From positions 1 through 64,000 of the forward strand of contig JAHBZQ010000001.1 of NCBI GenBank assembly GCA_019635355.1: 64,000 nt of DNA, written 5' to 3'. Below, one piece after another: positions 16,657 to 26,466 of this stretch. Both the position numbers and the translations under genes were made by a program. Under the pieces are notes generated by a model. That model had not been told where the DNA came from. It saw only the letters and a program-made list of their open reading frames with translations, and did no database searches. The stretch comes from Rhizobacter sp. (GTDB lineage: Bacteria; Pseudomonadota; Gammaproteobacteria; Burkholderiales; Burkholderiaceae_C). Position 1 is the first letter of the stretch. Every line of letters begins with the position of its first letter.

Positions 16657-18141
16657 CTACTGGCTGCGGGCCGGGGCGCGCACCACGGTCACGCTGCACT
16701 CGGACTGCGCGGTGACCTCGGTCGACACGCTGCCCAGGTAGCGGCGCAGGCCGCCGCTGCTGCGGGCGCCCATCACGATGTGGTCGACCTGGTTCTTGCG
16801 CGCGTAGTCCACGATGGCGGTGGCCGGGTCGGGCGCTTCCAGCACATGGAAGGTGATGCGGCCGGACTGCATGTCGAGCTTCATCTCTTTCGCGATCGGG
16901 CGGGCCCAGTGCTTGAGCTGCACCAGCAGGTTGACGTGCTTGCTGCTGCCGTCGGCTTCGAGCAGCTCGTCCATGCCGATGCGGGCGGTCTTCATGACGG
17001 CGAGGCAGGCGAGGCGTGCGTTGGGCTCGGTCTGCAGCAGGCGCAGGGCGGTGAGGCGCAGGGCTTCGAGCAGCTCGGGCTCGGCGCCGCCCACGTCGAC
17101 GGCGGCGAGCAGGATGGGGCTGCGCGCGAGCTGCGTGGTGGCGCTGGCGCGTGCGTTGGGCTCGGCGCCGAGCGCGGAGAACCAGCGCGACATGCGTTTC
17201 ATGGTGCCGCTGCGCTCGCGCCGCTTGGCGCGCTCGGTGAGCGGCACCTGGGCTGGGTTCTGCAGCTGGAAGGCGAGCTGCGCGCCGGTCTGCTGGCGCT
17301 GCTCGGGATTGGGTTCGAGCGCCTGCAGGATGACTTCCTGCAGCCAGGGCGGGCAGTCCTTGCGCAGGTTGATCGGCGGCACCGGGTCCTGGTAGAGCCG
17401 CTCGCGCAGGCCGCGCACCGAGTCGGGGTTGCCGAAGGGGCGCTCGCCGGTCGTCAGGTGATAGAGGATGACGCCGAGCGCGAAGAGGTCGCTGCGCGGG
17501 TCGTTGCGCACGAACTGCACCTGCTCGGGCGAGATGTAGGGGCCGGTGCCCATCGGCAGCTCGAATTCTTCGTCGAGCAGGTCGGGCAGCTGGTCGTGGC
17601 GCGAGAGGCCGAAGTCGACCAGCACCGCCTCGCCCGTGATGCGGAACATGATGTTGCTCGGCTTGATGTCGAGGTGCACCAGGTGCTGGCGGTGCAGGTC
17701 GTGCAGCGCGGTGGCCACCTTGATGCCGATGTCGACCACCTTGGCGATGGGCAGCGGCGCTTCGTCGAGCAGCGGCCGCAGCGAATCGCCGGGGATGCGC
17801 TCCATCACGATGTAGGGCTGCGAGGTGAAGTCTCCCTTGGCCACGAAGCGCGGCACGTGCGGGCCGCTCAACTTGGGCAGGATCATCTGCTCGACCTCGA
17901 AGCCGACGATGCTCGCCGGATCTTCGCCGCCGAGGATGCGCGGGACCTTCATGATGAGGTCCATCGGGTCGTCGCTGCTGACGTCGACCACTTTCCACAG
18001 GTGGGCCATGCCGCCCTGGTGCAGGTGGCGCTCGAGCTTGAAGTGGTCGATCAGCTCGCCGGCCTGCAAGGGGCGCAGCGGGTGCGTGGCCGGTGCGGCC
18101 GCGCCGAAATTGCTCGGGGGGTTGTCGAGTTCAGCCGCCAT
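16657..18141 (-). CDS. serine/threonine protein kinase fused to a universal stress protein domain
   Basis: 494 residues. Residues about 34-295 are a Hanks-type kinase: Gly-rich loop (HLHQGGMAHLW), ATP-binding Lys65 (LIMKVPR), catalytic loop HLDIKPSN with D158, K160 and N163, DFG at 176-178, and GTGPYISPE as activation segment end. The Arg before the catalytic Asp is Leu, so it is a non-RD kinase. A basic linker (about 303-320) joins residues 340-490, a UspA domain ending in MGARSSGGLRRYLGSVS, close to the ATP-binding G-x2-G-x9-G-S/T motif. There is no clear membrane segment, so it should be cytosolic. The gene overlaps the upstream phosphatase by 11 nt, suggesting a matched kinase/phosphatase pair. 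Targets are unknown. Confidence 0.92.
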   Translation of the reverse strand: MAAELDNPPSNFGAAAPATHPLRPLQAGELIDHFKLERHLHQGGMAHLWKVVDVSSDDPMDLIMKVPRILGGEDPASIVGFEVEQMILPKLSGPHVPRFVAKGDFTSQPYIVMERIPGDSLRPLLDEAPLPIAKVVDIGIKVATALHDLHRQHLVHLDIKPSNIMFRITGEAVLVDFGLSRHDQLPDLLDEEFELPMGTGPYISPEQVQFVRNDPRSDLFALGVILYHLTTGERPFGNPDSVRGLRERLYQDPVPPINLRKDCPPWLQEVILQALEPNPEQRQQTGAQLAFQLQNPAQVPLTERAKRRERSGTMKRMSRWFSALGAEPNARASATTQLARSPILLAAVDVGGAEPELLEALRLTALRLLQTEPNARLACLAVMKTARIGMDELLEADGSSKHVNLLVQLKHWARPIAKEMKLDMQSGRITFHVLEAPDPATAIVDYARKNQVDHIVMGARSSGGLRRYLGSVSTEVTAQSECSVTVVRAPARSQ

Positions 18142-18874
18142 CTTCCAAACGCTTCGCGAGACGTTGCGGCAGGCCGGCGGCCCGCACCTTGGCCGCGGCC
18201 GTGTCGTAGTCGTAGGGCACGCGGAAATACGTCAGCTCGGCGCTCTCGCTGTCGTAGACGGCGTAGCAGGCGGCGGGGTTGTTGTCGCGCGGCTGGCCGG
18301 CGGCACCCGGAATCACCAGCCACTGGCGCTGCGGCGACAGCGGAATCGGCACGCCCGGCACGGGCTGGAACTCGCCGATCTTGCCGGTGGGCGCAAGGTG
18401 GTAGAGCCGCGGCTCGTGCACATGGCCGCAGAAGGTGACGCGGCACGCAGTGGCGTGCATGCTGCGCACCGCGTCGGCCCGCGCGTGGATGTAGCCCCAC
18501 TCGCCGGGCGCGTAGGCGTTGGCGTGCACGTAGAGACGGCCATCGTCGACGGCGGTGAGCGGGAGGCTTGCGAGGAAGTCGACCTGCGCGTCGTCGAGCT
18601 GCTCGCGCGTCCACGCGACGGTGAAGCGCGCGTCTTCGATCATCGTGGGCTGCGGGCCGATCACGGTGGCGGCGTCGTGGTTGCCGCGGATGGCGATGGC
18701 GCCCTGCGCCACGTGCTCGCGGATCTGGTCGACCACCCAGGCGGGGTCGGCGCCGTAGCCGACGAAGTCGCCGAGGAAGACGTACTTGGTGGCCTGCTGC
18801 CCCTTGGCGTGCGCCAGCACCTCCGACACCGCCTCTCGGTTGGCATGGAGGTCGGTGATGAGGGCGATCTTCAT
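18131..18874 (-). CDS. metallophosphoesterase (calcineurin-like)
   Basis: 247 residues with the full set of metal-binding motifs: D8-x-H10 (TDLHAN), G35-D36 (LGDFVGYG), G64-N-H-D67 (RGNHD), H117 and G150-H-V-H153. This is the YfcE-like Metallophos_2 type, a soluble two-metal phosphatase or phosphodiesterase. The start lies 10 nt after the argF stop and its end overlaps the kinase-USP start by 11 nt. The overlap argues for balanced synthesis with the kinase, so it may reverse the kinase's phosphorylation. Nucleotide or other small phosphoesters are equally possible substrates. Confidence 0.9.
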   Translation of the reverse strand: MKIALITDLHANREAVSEVLAHAKGQQATKYVFLGDFVGYGADPAWVVDQIREHVAQGAIAIRGNHDAATVIGPQPTMIEDARFTVAWTREQLDDAQVDFLASLPLTAVDDGRLYVHANAYAPGEWGYIHARADAVRSMHATACRVTFCGHVHEPRLYHLAPTGKIGEFQPVPGVPIPLSPQRQWLVIPGAAGQPRDNNPAACYAVYDSESAELTYFRVPYDYDTAAAKVRAAGLPQRLAKRLEDGG

Positions 18875-18884
18875 GAGGCGAGTG

Positions 18885-19813
<929 letters not shown>

Positions 19814-19817
<4 letters not shown>

Positions 19818-21028
19818 GACGCGGGCTTGGCGAAAAACGCCTTGATCAGCGGGCAGAGGATGGCGAGCAGCTGCTTCACCTCGTCGGCGTTGATGATGAG
19901 CGCGGGCAGCAGGCGCACCACCTTGTCGGCGGTCACGCTGATCATGAGGCCGGCTTCAGCGGCCTGGCCGAGCAGCTCGCCACAGGGGCGGTCGAGCTCG
20001 ACGCCGATCATCAGGCCCTGGCCGCGGATGTCGACCACGCCGGGCAGGCTACCCAGCTCGCGCTTCAGCCCCTCGGTGATCAGCTGGCCCATGCTGGCGG
20101 CGTTCTCGAGCAGCTTGTCCTCTTCCATGATGCGCAGCGTCTCGACACCGGCGCGCATGGCGAGCGGGTTGCCGCCGAAGGTGGTGCCGTGGTTGCCGGG
20201 GCCGAACACGTTGGCGGCTTTCGGGCCGCAGACGAAGGCGCCGATGGGCACGCCCGAGCCCAGGCCCTTGGCGAGTGGCATCACGTCGGGCTTGATGCCG
20301 GCCCATTGGTGGGCGAACCACTTGCCGGTGCGGCCCATGCCGCATTGCACTTCGTCGAGCATGAGCAGCCAGCCTTTTTCGTCGCAGATGCGGCGGGCCT
20401 GGCGCAGGTACTCGGCATGCGTGGGGTTGATGCCGCCTTCGCCCTGGATCACTTCCAGGAAGATGGCGACGACGTTGGGGTTGGACGCGGCGACCTTCTC
20501 GATGGCGGCAATGTCGTTCAGCGGCACGCGCACGAAGCCTTCGACCAGCGGGCCGAAACCGGCCTGCACCTTGGGGTTGCCGGTGGCCGAGAGCGTGGCG
20601 ATCGAGCGGCCGTGGAAGGCGCGTTCATAGACGATGATCTCCGGCTTCTCGATGCCCTTGTCATGGCCGAACTTGCGCGCGATCTTGAGCGCGCCTTCGT
20701 TGGCTTCGAGGCCCGAGTTGCAGAAGAAGACGTTGGTCAGGCCCGAGATCTCGACCAGCTTGGCGGCGAGTTGCTCCTGCAGCGGCACCTGGTAGTAGTT
20801 GGAGCTGTGCATCAGCTTGCCGACCTGGTCTTGCAGCGCCGGCACGAGCTTGGGGTGCGCGTGGCCCAGCGTGTTGACCGCGATGCCGGAGAGCCCGTCG
20901 AGGTATTTCTTGCCGTTGGTGTCCCACAGCCAGCAGCCTCGGCCGTAGGCCAGCGCCATCGGCAGGCGGCCATAGGTTGGCATCACGTGCGGCATGGGGG
21001 AGGCAGACAGCTTGTCGGGGGCGTTCAT
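19814..21028 (-). CDS. argD: acetylornithine aminotransferase
   Basis: 404 residues from the ATG at 21028; a longer frame reaches into the leader. It is a class III PLP aminotransferase with D225 (LMLDEVQCGMGRTG) and the Schiff-base Lys254 (LAKGLGSGVPIG). The reaction converts N-acetylglutamate semialdehyde and glutamate to N-acetylornithine. Some homologues also act as succinyldiaminopimelate aminotransferase. It is the first gene of a run with argF, a phosphatase and a kinase, and is preceded by a short leader with a hairpin. Confidence 0.95.
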
Positions 21029-21391
21029 GGAGGGGCTCCGAAAGAATGACGCTGGAAGAGACAAGGCCCGCAGGGAAGTGCGGGCCTGGGGCGTTTGATT
21101 CTAAAGGGGGTGTATGGCGCCACCGCCTCGTGGAAGGGGTGATGGCCCGTTGAGTTTTGCAAAGGTCTCGTTCGGCAAACGCGAACGATGTGGGGTGCGG
21201 CGGGGACCCGTTCACGCACCGCGCTTTCAGGGCGCAATGCGGCGAGCCGATAAGTCCTCATGGACGTGGCAGAACTCACCCCGACGCGTGCTGCATCGCA
21301 GCACATGCGAGGCACAATAGCGCCTTCACCGCAGGCCGTATCAGGGCACGACCCGAGCGCGGCACGCCGTGCCGACCCCGCGTGCCACCGC
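21029..21391. promoter_or_regulatory. divergent promoter region between argD and the DUF3579 gene, with a leader hairpin
   Basis: A 363-nt gap without a supported gene. For argD, TAGAAT (minus strand, 21098-21103) is a -10 candidate, giving a leader of about 60 nt. Right at its 5' end is a 9-bp stem (21064-21072 with 21079-21087, loop 6) followed in the argD direction by TTGTCTCTT, so it looks like a weak attenuator or a 5' stabilising hairpin. For the DUF3579 gene, a CACAAT box near 21315 is the likely -10. The rest shows nothing I can assign. Confidence 0.5.
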
Positions 21392-21727
21392 ATGACCACC
21401 GCCAAACCCCGAGAAGTTTTCATCCAGGGCCTGACCAAGGACGGCAGGACCTTCCGCCCGAGCGATTGGGCAGAGCGCTTGGCGGGGGCGATGTCGTGCT
21501 TCCGCCCTGGCGGCGCCACGGCCGGCGGCCCCGGCGCCTTCATCGGCTACTCGCCGTATTGCGTGCCGCGGGTGATCAACGGCGTGAAATGCGTGATCGT
21601 CAACGAGGCACTGCGCGACATCGAGATCATGGCGTGGGACTTCGTCATGAACTTCGCACGCGACAACGAGCTGCAGGTGACCGAGGCCTGCCTATTGCCG
21701 GAACCGCCGTCCAAGCCCCAGGCGTGA
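21392..21727 (+). CDS. DUF3579 family protein
   Basis: 111 residues from the ATG at 21392, which gives the family's usual length; longer in-frame starts add unconserved residues. It matches DUF3579, a beta-proteobacterial family often found next to arginine genes: the start REVFIQGLTKDGRTFRPSDWAERL and the middle YSPYCVPRVINGVKCVIVNEAL are typical. Function is unknown. It is divergent from argD and ends at a bidirectional terminator shared with rpsT. Confidence 0.85.
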   Translation: MTTAKPREVFIQGLTKDGRTFRPSDWAERLAGAMSCFRPGGATAGGPGAFIGYSPYCVPRVINGVKCVIVNEALRDIEIMAWDFVMNFARDNELQVTEACLLPEPPSKPQA

Positions 21728-21746
21728 CGATGCCACCCCGGAAATG

Positions 21747-21775
21747 AAAAAACCCGCCTTTCGGCGGGTTTTCTC
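21747..21775. terminator. bidirectional intrinsic terminator between DUF3579 and rpsT
   Basis: An 8-bp perfect stem (AACCCGCC / GGCGGGTT) with a TTTC loop has an A-run on the left and a TTCT run on the right, so it can stop transcripts from both convergent genes. Confidence 0.92.
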
Positions 21776-21798
21776 TTCGCAGTACCGGGAAATCAGTT

Positions 21799-22098
21799 TC
21801 AGGCGGCGGTGGCGAGGGCCTTGACCTTGGCCGACAGGCGGCTCTTGTGGCGAGCGGCCTTGTTCTTGTGAAAGAGGCCCTTGTCTGCCACGGAGTCGAT
21901 CACGCTCTGGGCGGCCTTGAAGATTTCGGTGGCTTTCGCCTTGTCGCCAGCGGCAACAGCCTTCTGGACGTTCTTGATCACGGTGCGGAACTTCGAGCGC
22001 AGCGCGGTGTTGGCAGCGTTCAGCTTGACGTCTTGACGCACGCGCTTGCGGCCAGAGGCGATGCGGACGGTCTTTTTGGCTTTGGAGGAGGTTGCCAT
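21799..22098 (-). CDS. rpsT: 30S ribosomal protein S20
   Basis: 99 residues, very basic and Ala-rich, starting ATSSKAKKTVRIASGRKRVRQ and containing KGLFHKNKAARHKSRLS near the end, as usual for S20. It binds 16S rRNA in the body of the small subunit. The start at 22098 is preceded on the minus strand by TATACT (22131-22136) and TTGCGG (22155-22160) with an 18-bp spacer, a good sigma-70 promoter. It is divergent from murJ, a pairing common in beta-proteobacteria. Confidence 0.97.
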   Translation of the reverse strand: MATSSKAKKTVRIASGRKRVRQDVKLNAANTALRSKFRTVIKNVQKAVAAGDKAKATEIFKAAQSVIDSVADKGLFHKNKAARHKSRLSAKVKALATAA

Positions 22099-22130
22099 GG
22101 AGCTTGTACCCGGTTTGAGCGAAGTCCGCG

Positions 22131-22185
22131 AGTATAGCAGGCACAGCCGCGCAGCCGCAAACGGCGGGTAGGCGCTCCCTATAAT
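22131..22185. promoter_or_regulatory. divergent promoters of rpsT and murJ
   Basis: On the minus strand TATACT (22131-22136) with TTGCGG (22155-22160) serves rpsT. On the plus strand a perfect TATAAT (22180-22185) lies only 10 nt before the murJ ATG, so the murJ leader should be a few nucleotides at most. Confidence 0.65.
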
Positions 22186-22195
22186 CCCGCCGCCC

Positions 22196-23752
22196 ATGAA
22201 CCTGCTGCGCGCCGCGTCGACCGTCTCCCTGCTGACCCTGGCCTCGCGCATCACCGGCCTGGCCCGTGACACCCTCATCGCCGCGGCCTTCGGCGCGAGC
22301 GGCTGGGCCGACGCGTTCAACGTCGCGTTCCGCATTCCCAACCTGCTGCGGCGCCTCTTCGCCGAAGGCGCCTTCGCGCAGGCCTTCGTGCCGCTGCTGG
22401 GCGAGACCCGCGGGCGCGAGGGCGACGAGGCCACGCGCCGGCTGATCGACGCCGTCGCCACCATGCTCTTCTGGGCGCTGATCGTGACGGTCGCCCTCGG
22501 CATGGTGGCCGCGCCGGCCGTGGTGTGGCTGATGGCTTCGGCGCTGCAGGAGTTCGACGGCGCGGTCGTGATGACCCGCATCATGTTCCCGTACATCGGC
22601 TTCATGTCGCTGGTGGCGCTGGCCGCGGGCGTGCTCAACACCTGGAAGCGCTTCGCGGTGCCGGCCGCGACGCCGGTGCTGCTCAACCTCTCGATGATCC
22701 TGGCGGCCTGGCTGCTGGTGCCGCAGTTCCGCCGCTGGGGCGTCGAGCCGGCCTATGCGCTGGCGGTGGGCGTGATGGTGGGCGGCGTGCTGCAGCTGGC
22801 GATCCAGGTGCCGGCGCTGATGCGCATCGGCTGCCTGCCGCGCATCGGGCTCACGCCCTCGCGCATTGCGGCGGCATGGCACCACCCCGGCGTACACCGC
22901 ACCTTGCAGCTGATGCTGCCCGCGGTGCTGGGGGTGTCGGTCGCGCAGCTGTCGATGATCATCAACACGCAGATCGCGTCGCACGTGTCGGTGGGCGCGG
23001 TCTCGTGGCTCTTCTATGCCGACCGGCTGATGGAGTTCCCGACCGGCCTGCTGGGCGTGGCGCTCGGCGTGGTGCTGATCCCGCAGCTCTCGCAGGCGCA
23101 CGGGCGCGGCGACGCCGCGGGATATTCGGCGATGCTCGACTGGGGTCTGCGCCTGGTGTTGCTGCTGACGCTGCCCTGCGCCGCGGCCCTGCTGGTCTTC
23201 GGAACGCCGCTGATCGCGGTGCTCTTCCACCGCGGCCAGTTCACCGCGGCCGACGTGCAGCAGACGGTGATGGCCCTGCGGGGCTACGGCGTCGGCCTGA
23301 TCGGCATCGTGGCGGTGAAGGTGCTGGCACCCGGCTTCTATGCGAGCCTCAATGTGCGCACACCGGTGAAGATTGCCATCGGCGTGCTGGTGCTCACGCA
23401 GATCCTCAACTGGCTGCTCGTGCCGCACCTCGGGCATGCGGCGCTCGCGCTCTCGATCAGCCTGGGCGCGACCGTCAATGCGCTGCTGCTTTTCTTCGGC
23501 CTGCGCCGGCGCGGCAGCTACGTGCCGAGCCCCGGCTGGGCCGCTTTTGCCGCGCGGGTGGTGCTGGCGACCGCCGTGATGAGCGGTGCGCTCTGGTATG
23601 CCGCCGGCCTGTTCGACTGGGTGGCGCTCGGCCGACACGAATGGCAGCGCGTAGGCTGGCTCGCGGCCTGCATGACGGGCGCCGTGCTGCTGTACTTCGC
23701 CACGCTGCTGGCCACCGGCCTCAAGTTCAAGCAATTCATGCGGCGCGGATAG
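22196..23752 (+). CDS. murJ: lipid II flippase MurJ
   Basis: 518 residues with about 14 transmembrane helices, matching MurJ/MviN. The N-terminus (LLRAASTVSLLTLASRITGLARDTLIAAAFG) and the segment RIPNLLRRLFAEGAFAQAFVPL are typical family signatures. It flips the peptidoglycan precursor lipid II across the inner membrane. It stands alone with its own promoter and is followed closely by the SirB1 gene on the same strand. Confidence 0.96.
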   Translation: MNLLRAASTVSLLTLASRITGLARDTLIAAAFGASGWADAFNVAFRIPNLLRRLFAEGAFAQAFVPLLGETRGREGDEATRRLIDAVATMLFWALIVTVALGMVAAPAVVWLMASALQEFDGAVVMTRIMFPYIGFMSLVALAAGVLNTWKRFAVPAATPVLLNLSMILAAWLLVPQFRRWGVEPAYALAVGVMVGGVLQLAIQVPALMRIGCLPRIGLTPSRIAAAWHHPGVHRTLQLMLPAVLGVSVAQLSMIINTQIASHVSVGAVSWLFYADRLMEFPTGLLGVALGVVLIPQLSQAHGRGDAAGYSAMLDWGLRLVLLLTLPCAAALLVFGTPLIAVLFHRGQFTAADVQQTVMALRGYGVGLIGIVAVKVLAPGFYASLNVRTPVKIAIGVLVLTQILNWLLVPHLGHAALALSISLGATVNALLLFFGLRRRGSYVPSPGWAAFAARVVLATAVMSGALWYAAGLFDWVALGRHEWQRVGWLAACMTGAVLLYFATLLATGLKFKQFMRRG

Positions 23753-23777
23753 ACTGGCCGCCCAACGCTTGAACGCC

Positions 23778-24647
23778 ATGCCCACCTTCCCGCAGTTCCA
23801 GGCTCAGACCCCGCTGGAGTACTTCGCCCTGCTGGTGGCCGACGACGACAACTTCTCCTTGCTCGAGGCGGCCATCTCGCTCGGCCAGGACGACAACCCC
23901 TCGCTTGACACCCAGGCGGTGCTGCACCAGATCGACACGCTGGCGGCGCGCCTCAAGGTGCGTGTGCCGGCCGATGCCGGACCGCGCCAGCGCCTGCGCG
24001 TGCTGAACCAGTTCTTCTTCAACGAGCTGGGGTTCGCCGGCAACGTCAACAACTACTACGACCCGGCGAACAGCATGCTCGCCGCGGTGCTTGAAACGCG
24101 TCGCGGCATCCCGATCACGCTGGCGCTGCTCTACATCGAATTCGCGCAGCAGGCAGGCTTGCGCGCGCGTGGCGTCTCGTTCCCGGGCCACTTCCTCGTG
24201 AAGGTCAAGCTCAGCGAGGGCGAAGTGGTGATCGACCCCTTCACCGGCCAATCGCTCTCGCGCGAGCGTCTCGACGAGCTGTTGTTGCCCTACCGGCGCC
24301 GGCAAGGCCTGACCGGCGACCTCGACGTGCCGCTCAGCCTCTTCCTGCAGGCCGCGCCGCCGCGCGACGTGATGGCGCGCATGCTGCGCAACCTGAAGGA
24401 GATCTACCGCACAGGCGCCGATTGGCCGCGCCTCGTGGCGGTGCTGAACCGCCTGGTCGTGCTGCTGCCCCAGGCCTGGGACGAGCGCCGAGACCGTGGC
24501 CTCGCGCAGGCCGAGATGGGCGCGCTCGATGCGGCGGCGCTCGACCTCGGCGCCTACCTCGCCCATTGCGCGGACGCCCCCGACCGCGACGCCATCGGCC
24601 AGCGCCTGATGGCCTTGCGCGAGCCGGGCCCCGGCCCGCTGCACTGA
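23778..24647 (+). CDS. SirB1 family protein (transglutaminase-like with TPR)
   Basis: 289 residues from the ATG at 23778; a TTG at 23769 is possible. The N-terminal two thirds match the SirB1 domain (FFNELGFAGNVNNYYDPANSMLAAVLETRRGIPITLALLYIEFAQQAGL), a transglutaminase-like fold. The C-terminal part, from about residue 205, looks like short TPR repeats. In many beta-proteobacteria it follows murJ, 25 nt downstream here. The biochemical role is unknown. Confidence 0.9.
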   Translation: MPTFPQFQAQTPLEYFALLVADDDNFSLLEAAISLGQDDNPSLDTQAVLHQIDTLAARLKVRVPADAGPRQRLRVLNQFFFNELGFAGNVNNYYDPANSMLAAVLETRRGIPITLALLYIEFAQQAGLRARGVSFPGHFLVKVKLSEGEVVIDPFTGQSLSRERLDELLLPYRRRQGLTGDLDVPLSLFLQAAPPRDVMARMLRNLKEIYRTGADWPRLVAVLNRLVVLLPQAWDERRDRGLAQAEMGALDAAALDLGAYLAHCADAPDRDAIGQRLMALREPGPGPLH

Positions 24648-24727
24648 CCGCTGTATGAACGGCCAGCACCCCGCGGCCTGCCCCTAGAATCTGCCGCTTC
24701 CGCGGCTTCGCTCATCCCCAGGCGACG

Positions 24728-25789
24728 ATGCAACTCACTCCCGCCCAGCGGCAAACCCTCTCCTGGCTCCTGATCGCCGTCATCGGCATGCTGTTGGTGT
24801 GGCTGCTGGCGCCGGTGCTCATGCCCTTCCTCTTCGCGGGCATCCTGGCCTACATCCTCGAGCCGGCCGTGGAGAAGCTCGTGAAGCGCAAGCTGCCGCG
24901 GGTGCTGGCGGTCACGCTGGTGGAGGTGGCGGCCTTCGTGCTGATCCTGTCGGTGCTGCTGCTGATCGTGCCCATCGTGTCCAAGGAGCTGCCACTCTTG
25001 CGCGAGCAGCTGCCGCTTCTGGCCGACAAGCTCAACCACACCGTGTCGCCGTGGCTCGCGCAATACGGCATCGAGGTGGCGCTCGACGTGGCGAGCATCA
25101 AGGCCTTCATCGTCAAGTACCTCGGCGCCAACGTCGAAGACGGCCTGACCACGCTGCTCAGCTCGGCCCGCATCGGCGGCAGCTTTCTGCTGGCGCTGAT
25201 CGGCAACGCGGTGCTGATCCCCGCGGTGCTGTTCTACCTGCTGATGGACTGGCCGCGGCTCGTTGCCCGCATCGACGGCCTCGTGCCGCCGCGCCTGCGC
25301 GACAGCGTGCGTGGCTTCGTGCGCGAAAGCGACGAGATGCTCGGCCAGTATCTGCGCGGCCAACTGCTGGTGATGGTGATCCTCGCCGTCTTCTACAGCG
25401 TGGGCCTCGCGCTCTTCCGCTTCGACCTCGCCTTGCCGGTGGGTGTGTTCACCGGGCTGGCGGTCTTCATTCCGTACCTGGGCTTTGGCCTGGGGATGCT
25501 GCTGGCGCTGATCGCCGGCGTGCTGCAGTTCGCCAGCTGGTACGGCGTGATCGCGGTCGCGGTGGTCTACGGCTTGGGGCAGGTGATCGAGAGCTTCGTC
25601 CTCACGCCGCGGCTGGTGGGCGAACGCATCGGCATCAACCCGCTGACGGTGATCTTCGCGCTGCTGGCCTTCGGCCATCTCGCGGGCTTCGTCGGCGTGC
25701 TGCTGGCCCTGCCGGTGTGCGCAGTGCTGGTGGTCGCCGGCAAGCGGGCGCTGGCCTGGTACACGGGCAGCAAGCTCTATCTGGGTTGA
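24728..25789 (+). CDS. AI-2E transporter family (PerM-like) membrane protein
   Basis: 353 residues with about eight transmembrane helices in the pattern of the AI-2E/PerM family: PFLFAGILAYILEPAVEKL near the N-terminus and GLGQVIESFVLTPRLVGERIGINPLTV in the C-terminal part. Members export autoinducer-2 or exchange Na+ for protons, so the name does not prove the substrate. A TAGAAT -10 candidate lies at 24685-24690. The hda start follows 2 nt after the stop, so they are likely co-transcribed. Confidence 0.9.
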   Translation: MQLTPAQRQTLSWLLIAVIGMLLVWLLAPVLMPFLFAGILAYILEPAVEKLVKRKLPRVLAVTLVEVAAFVLILSVLLLIVPIVSKELPLLREQLPLLADKLNHTVSPWLAQYGIEVALDVASIKAFIVKYLGANVEDGLTTLLSSARIGGSFLLALIGNAVLIPAVLFYLLMDWPRLVARIDGLVPPRLRDSVRGFVRESDEMLGQYLRGQLLVMVILAVFYSVGLALFRFDLALPVGVFTGLAVFIPYLGFGLGMLLALIAGVLQFASWYGVIAVAVVYGLGQVIESFVLTPRLVGERIGINPLTVIFALLAFGHLAGFVGVLLALPVCAVLVVAGKRALAWYTGSKLYLG

Positions 25790-25791
25790 GC

Positions 25792-26466
25792 GTGAGACAG
25801 ATCCCCCTGGCCATCGCAGACGAGCCTGTGCGGTCGTTCGACAGTTTTGTCGCCGGCGCGAACCTCGCCGCGGTGGAGCATCTGCGCGGCGTGATGCTGC
25901 AGGCAGCGCCGGTCTACCTGTGGGGCCCGTCCGGTGTGGGCAAGACCCATTTGCTCCAGGCGCTTGCCCATCACGCGCAGCGTGCCGGGGGCCGGGTGGG
26001 CTGGTTCAACGCCGCGTCGGCCGTGCCCTGGGACTTCGACGAGAGCCTCGCCCTGATCGTGTTCGACGACTGCGACCGTTTCGACGAAGCCCAGCAGCAC
26101 GCCGCGTTCGCCCTTTTCGTCGAAGCCACGACCCACCGAATCCCGGTGGCGGCAGCGGGCCTGCTGCCGCCGGTTGACCTGCCGCTGCGCGACGACCTGC
26201 GCACCCGCCTCGGCTGGGGCCACGTCTTTGCGCTGGCGCCGCTGGCCGAGTCGGAAGCACGCGCCGCGATGCGCCGCGAGGCCGACCGCCGCGGCCTCTT
26301 TCTTTCCGATGACGTGATGAGCTACCTTTTGACGCGCTTCGCGCGCGACCTCAAGCACCTGATGACGGTGCTCGACCGGCTCGACGAATTCGCCCTTGTC
26401 CACAAGCGCGCGATCACCGTGCCGCTGCTCAAGCAGATGCTGGCCGAAGAGAAGGGCATGGCATGA
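25792..26466 (+). CDS. hda: DnaA regulatory inactivator Hda
   Basis: 224 residues from a GTG start. It is a short AAA+ protein homologous to DnaA domain III: Walker A WGPSGVGKTHLLQAL and Walker B LIVFDDCDRF. The start QIPLAIADEPVRSFDSFVAGAN is typical, with QIPL matching the beta-clamp-binding motif of Hda. Together with the clamp it promotes ATP hydrolysis on DnaA and prevents over-initiation. It lies between the PerM-like gene and the HAD gene, with a 4-nt overlap (ATGA) into the latter. Confidence 0.93.
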   Translation: MRQIPLAIADEPVRSFDSFVAGANLAAVEHLRGVMLQAAPVYLWGPSGVGKTHLLQALAHHAQRAGGRVGWFNAASAVPWDFDESLALIVFDDCDRFDEAQQHAAFALFVEATTHRIPVAAAGLLPPVDLPLRDDLRTRLGWGHVFALAPLAESEARAAMRREADRRGLFLSDDVMSYLLTRFARDLKHLMTVLDRLDEFALVHKRAITVPLLKQMLAEEKGMA

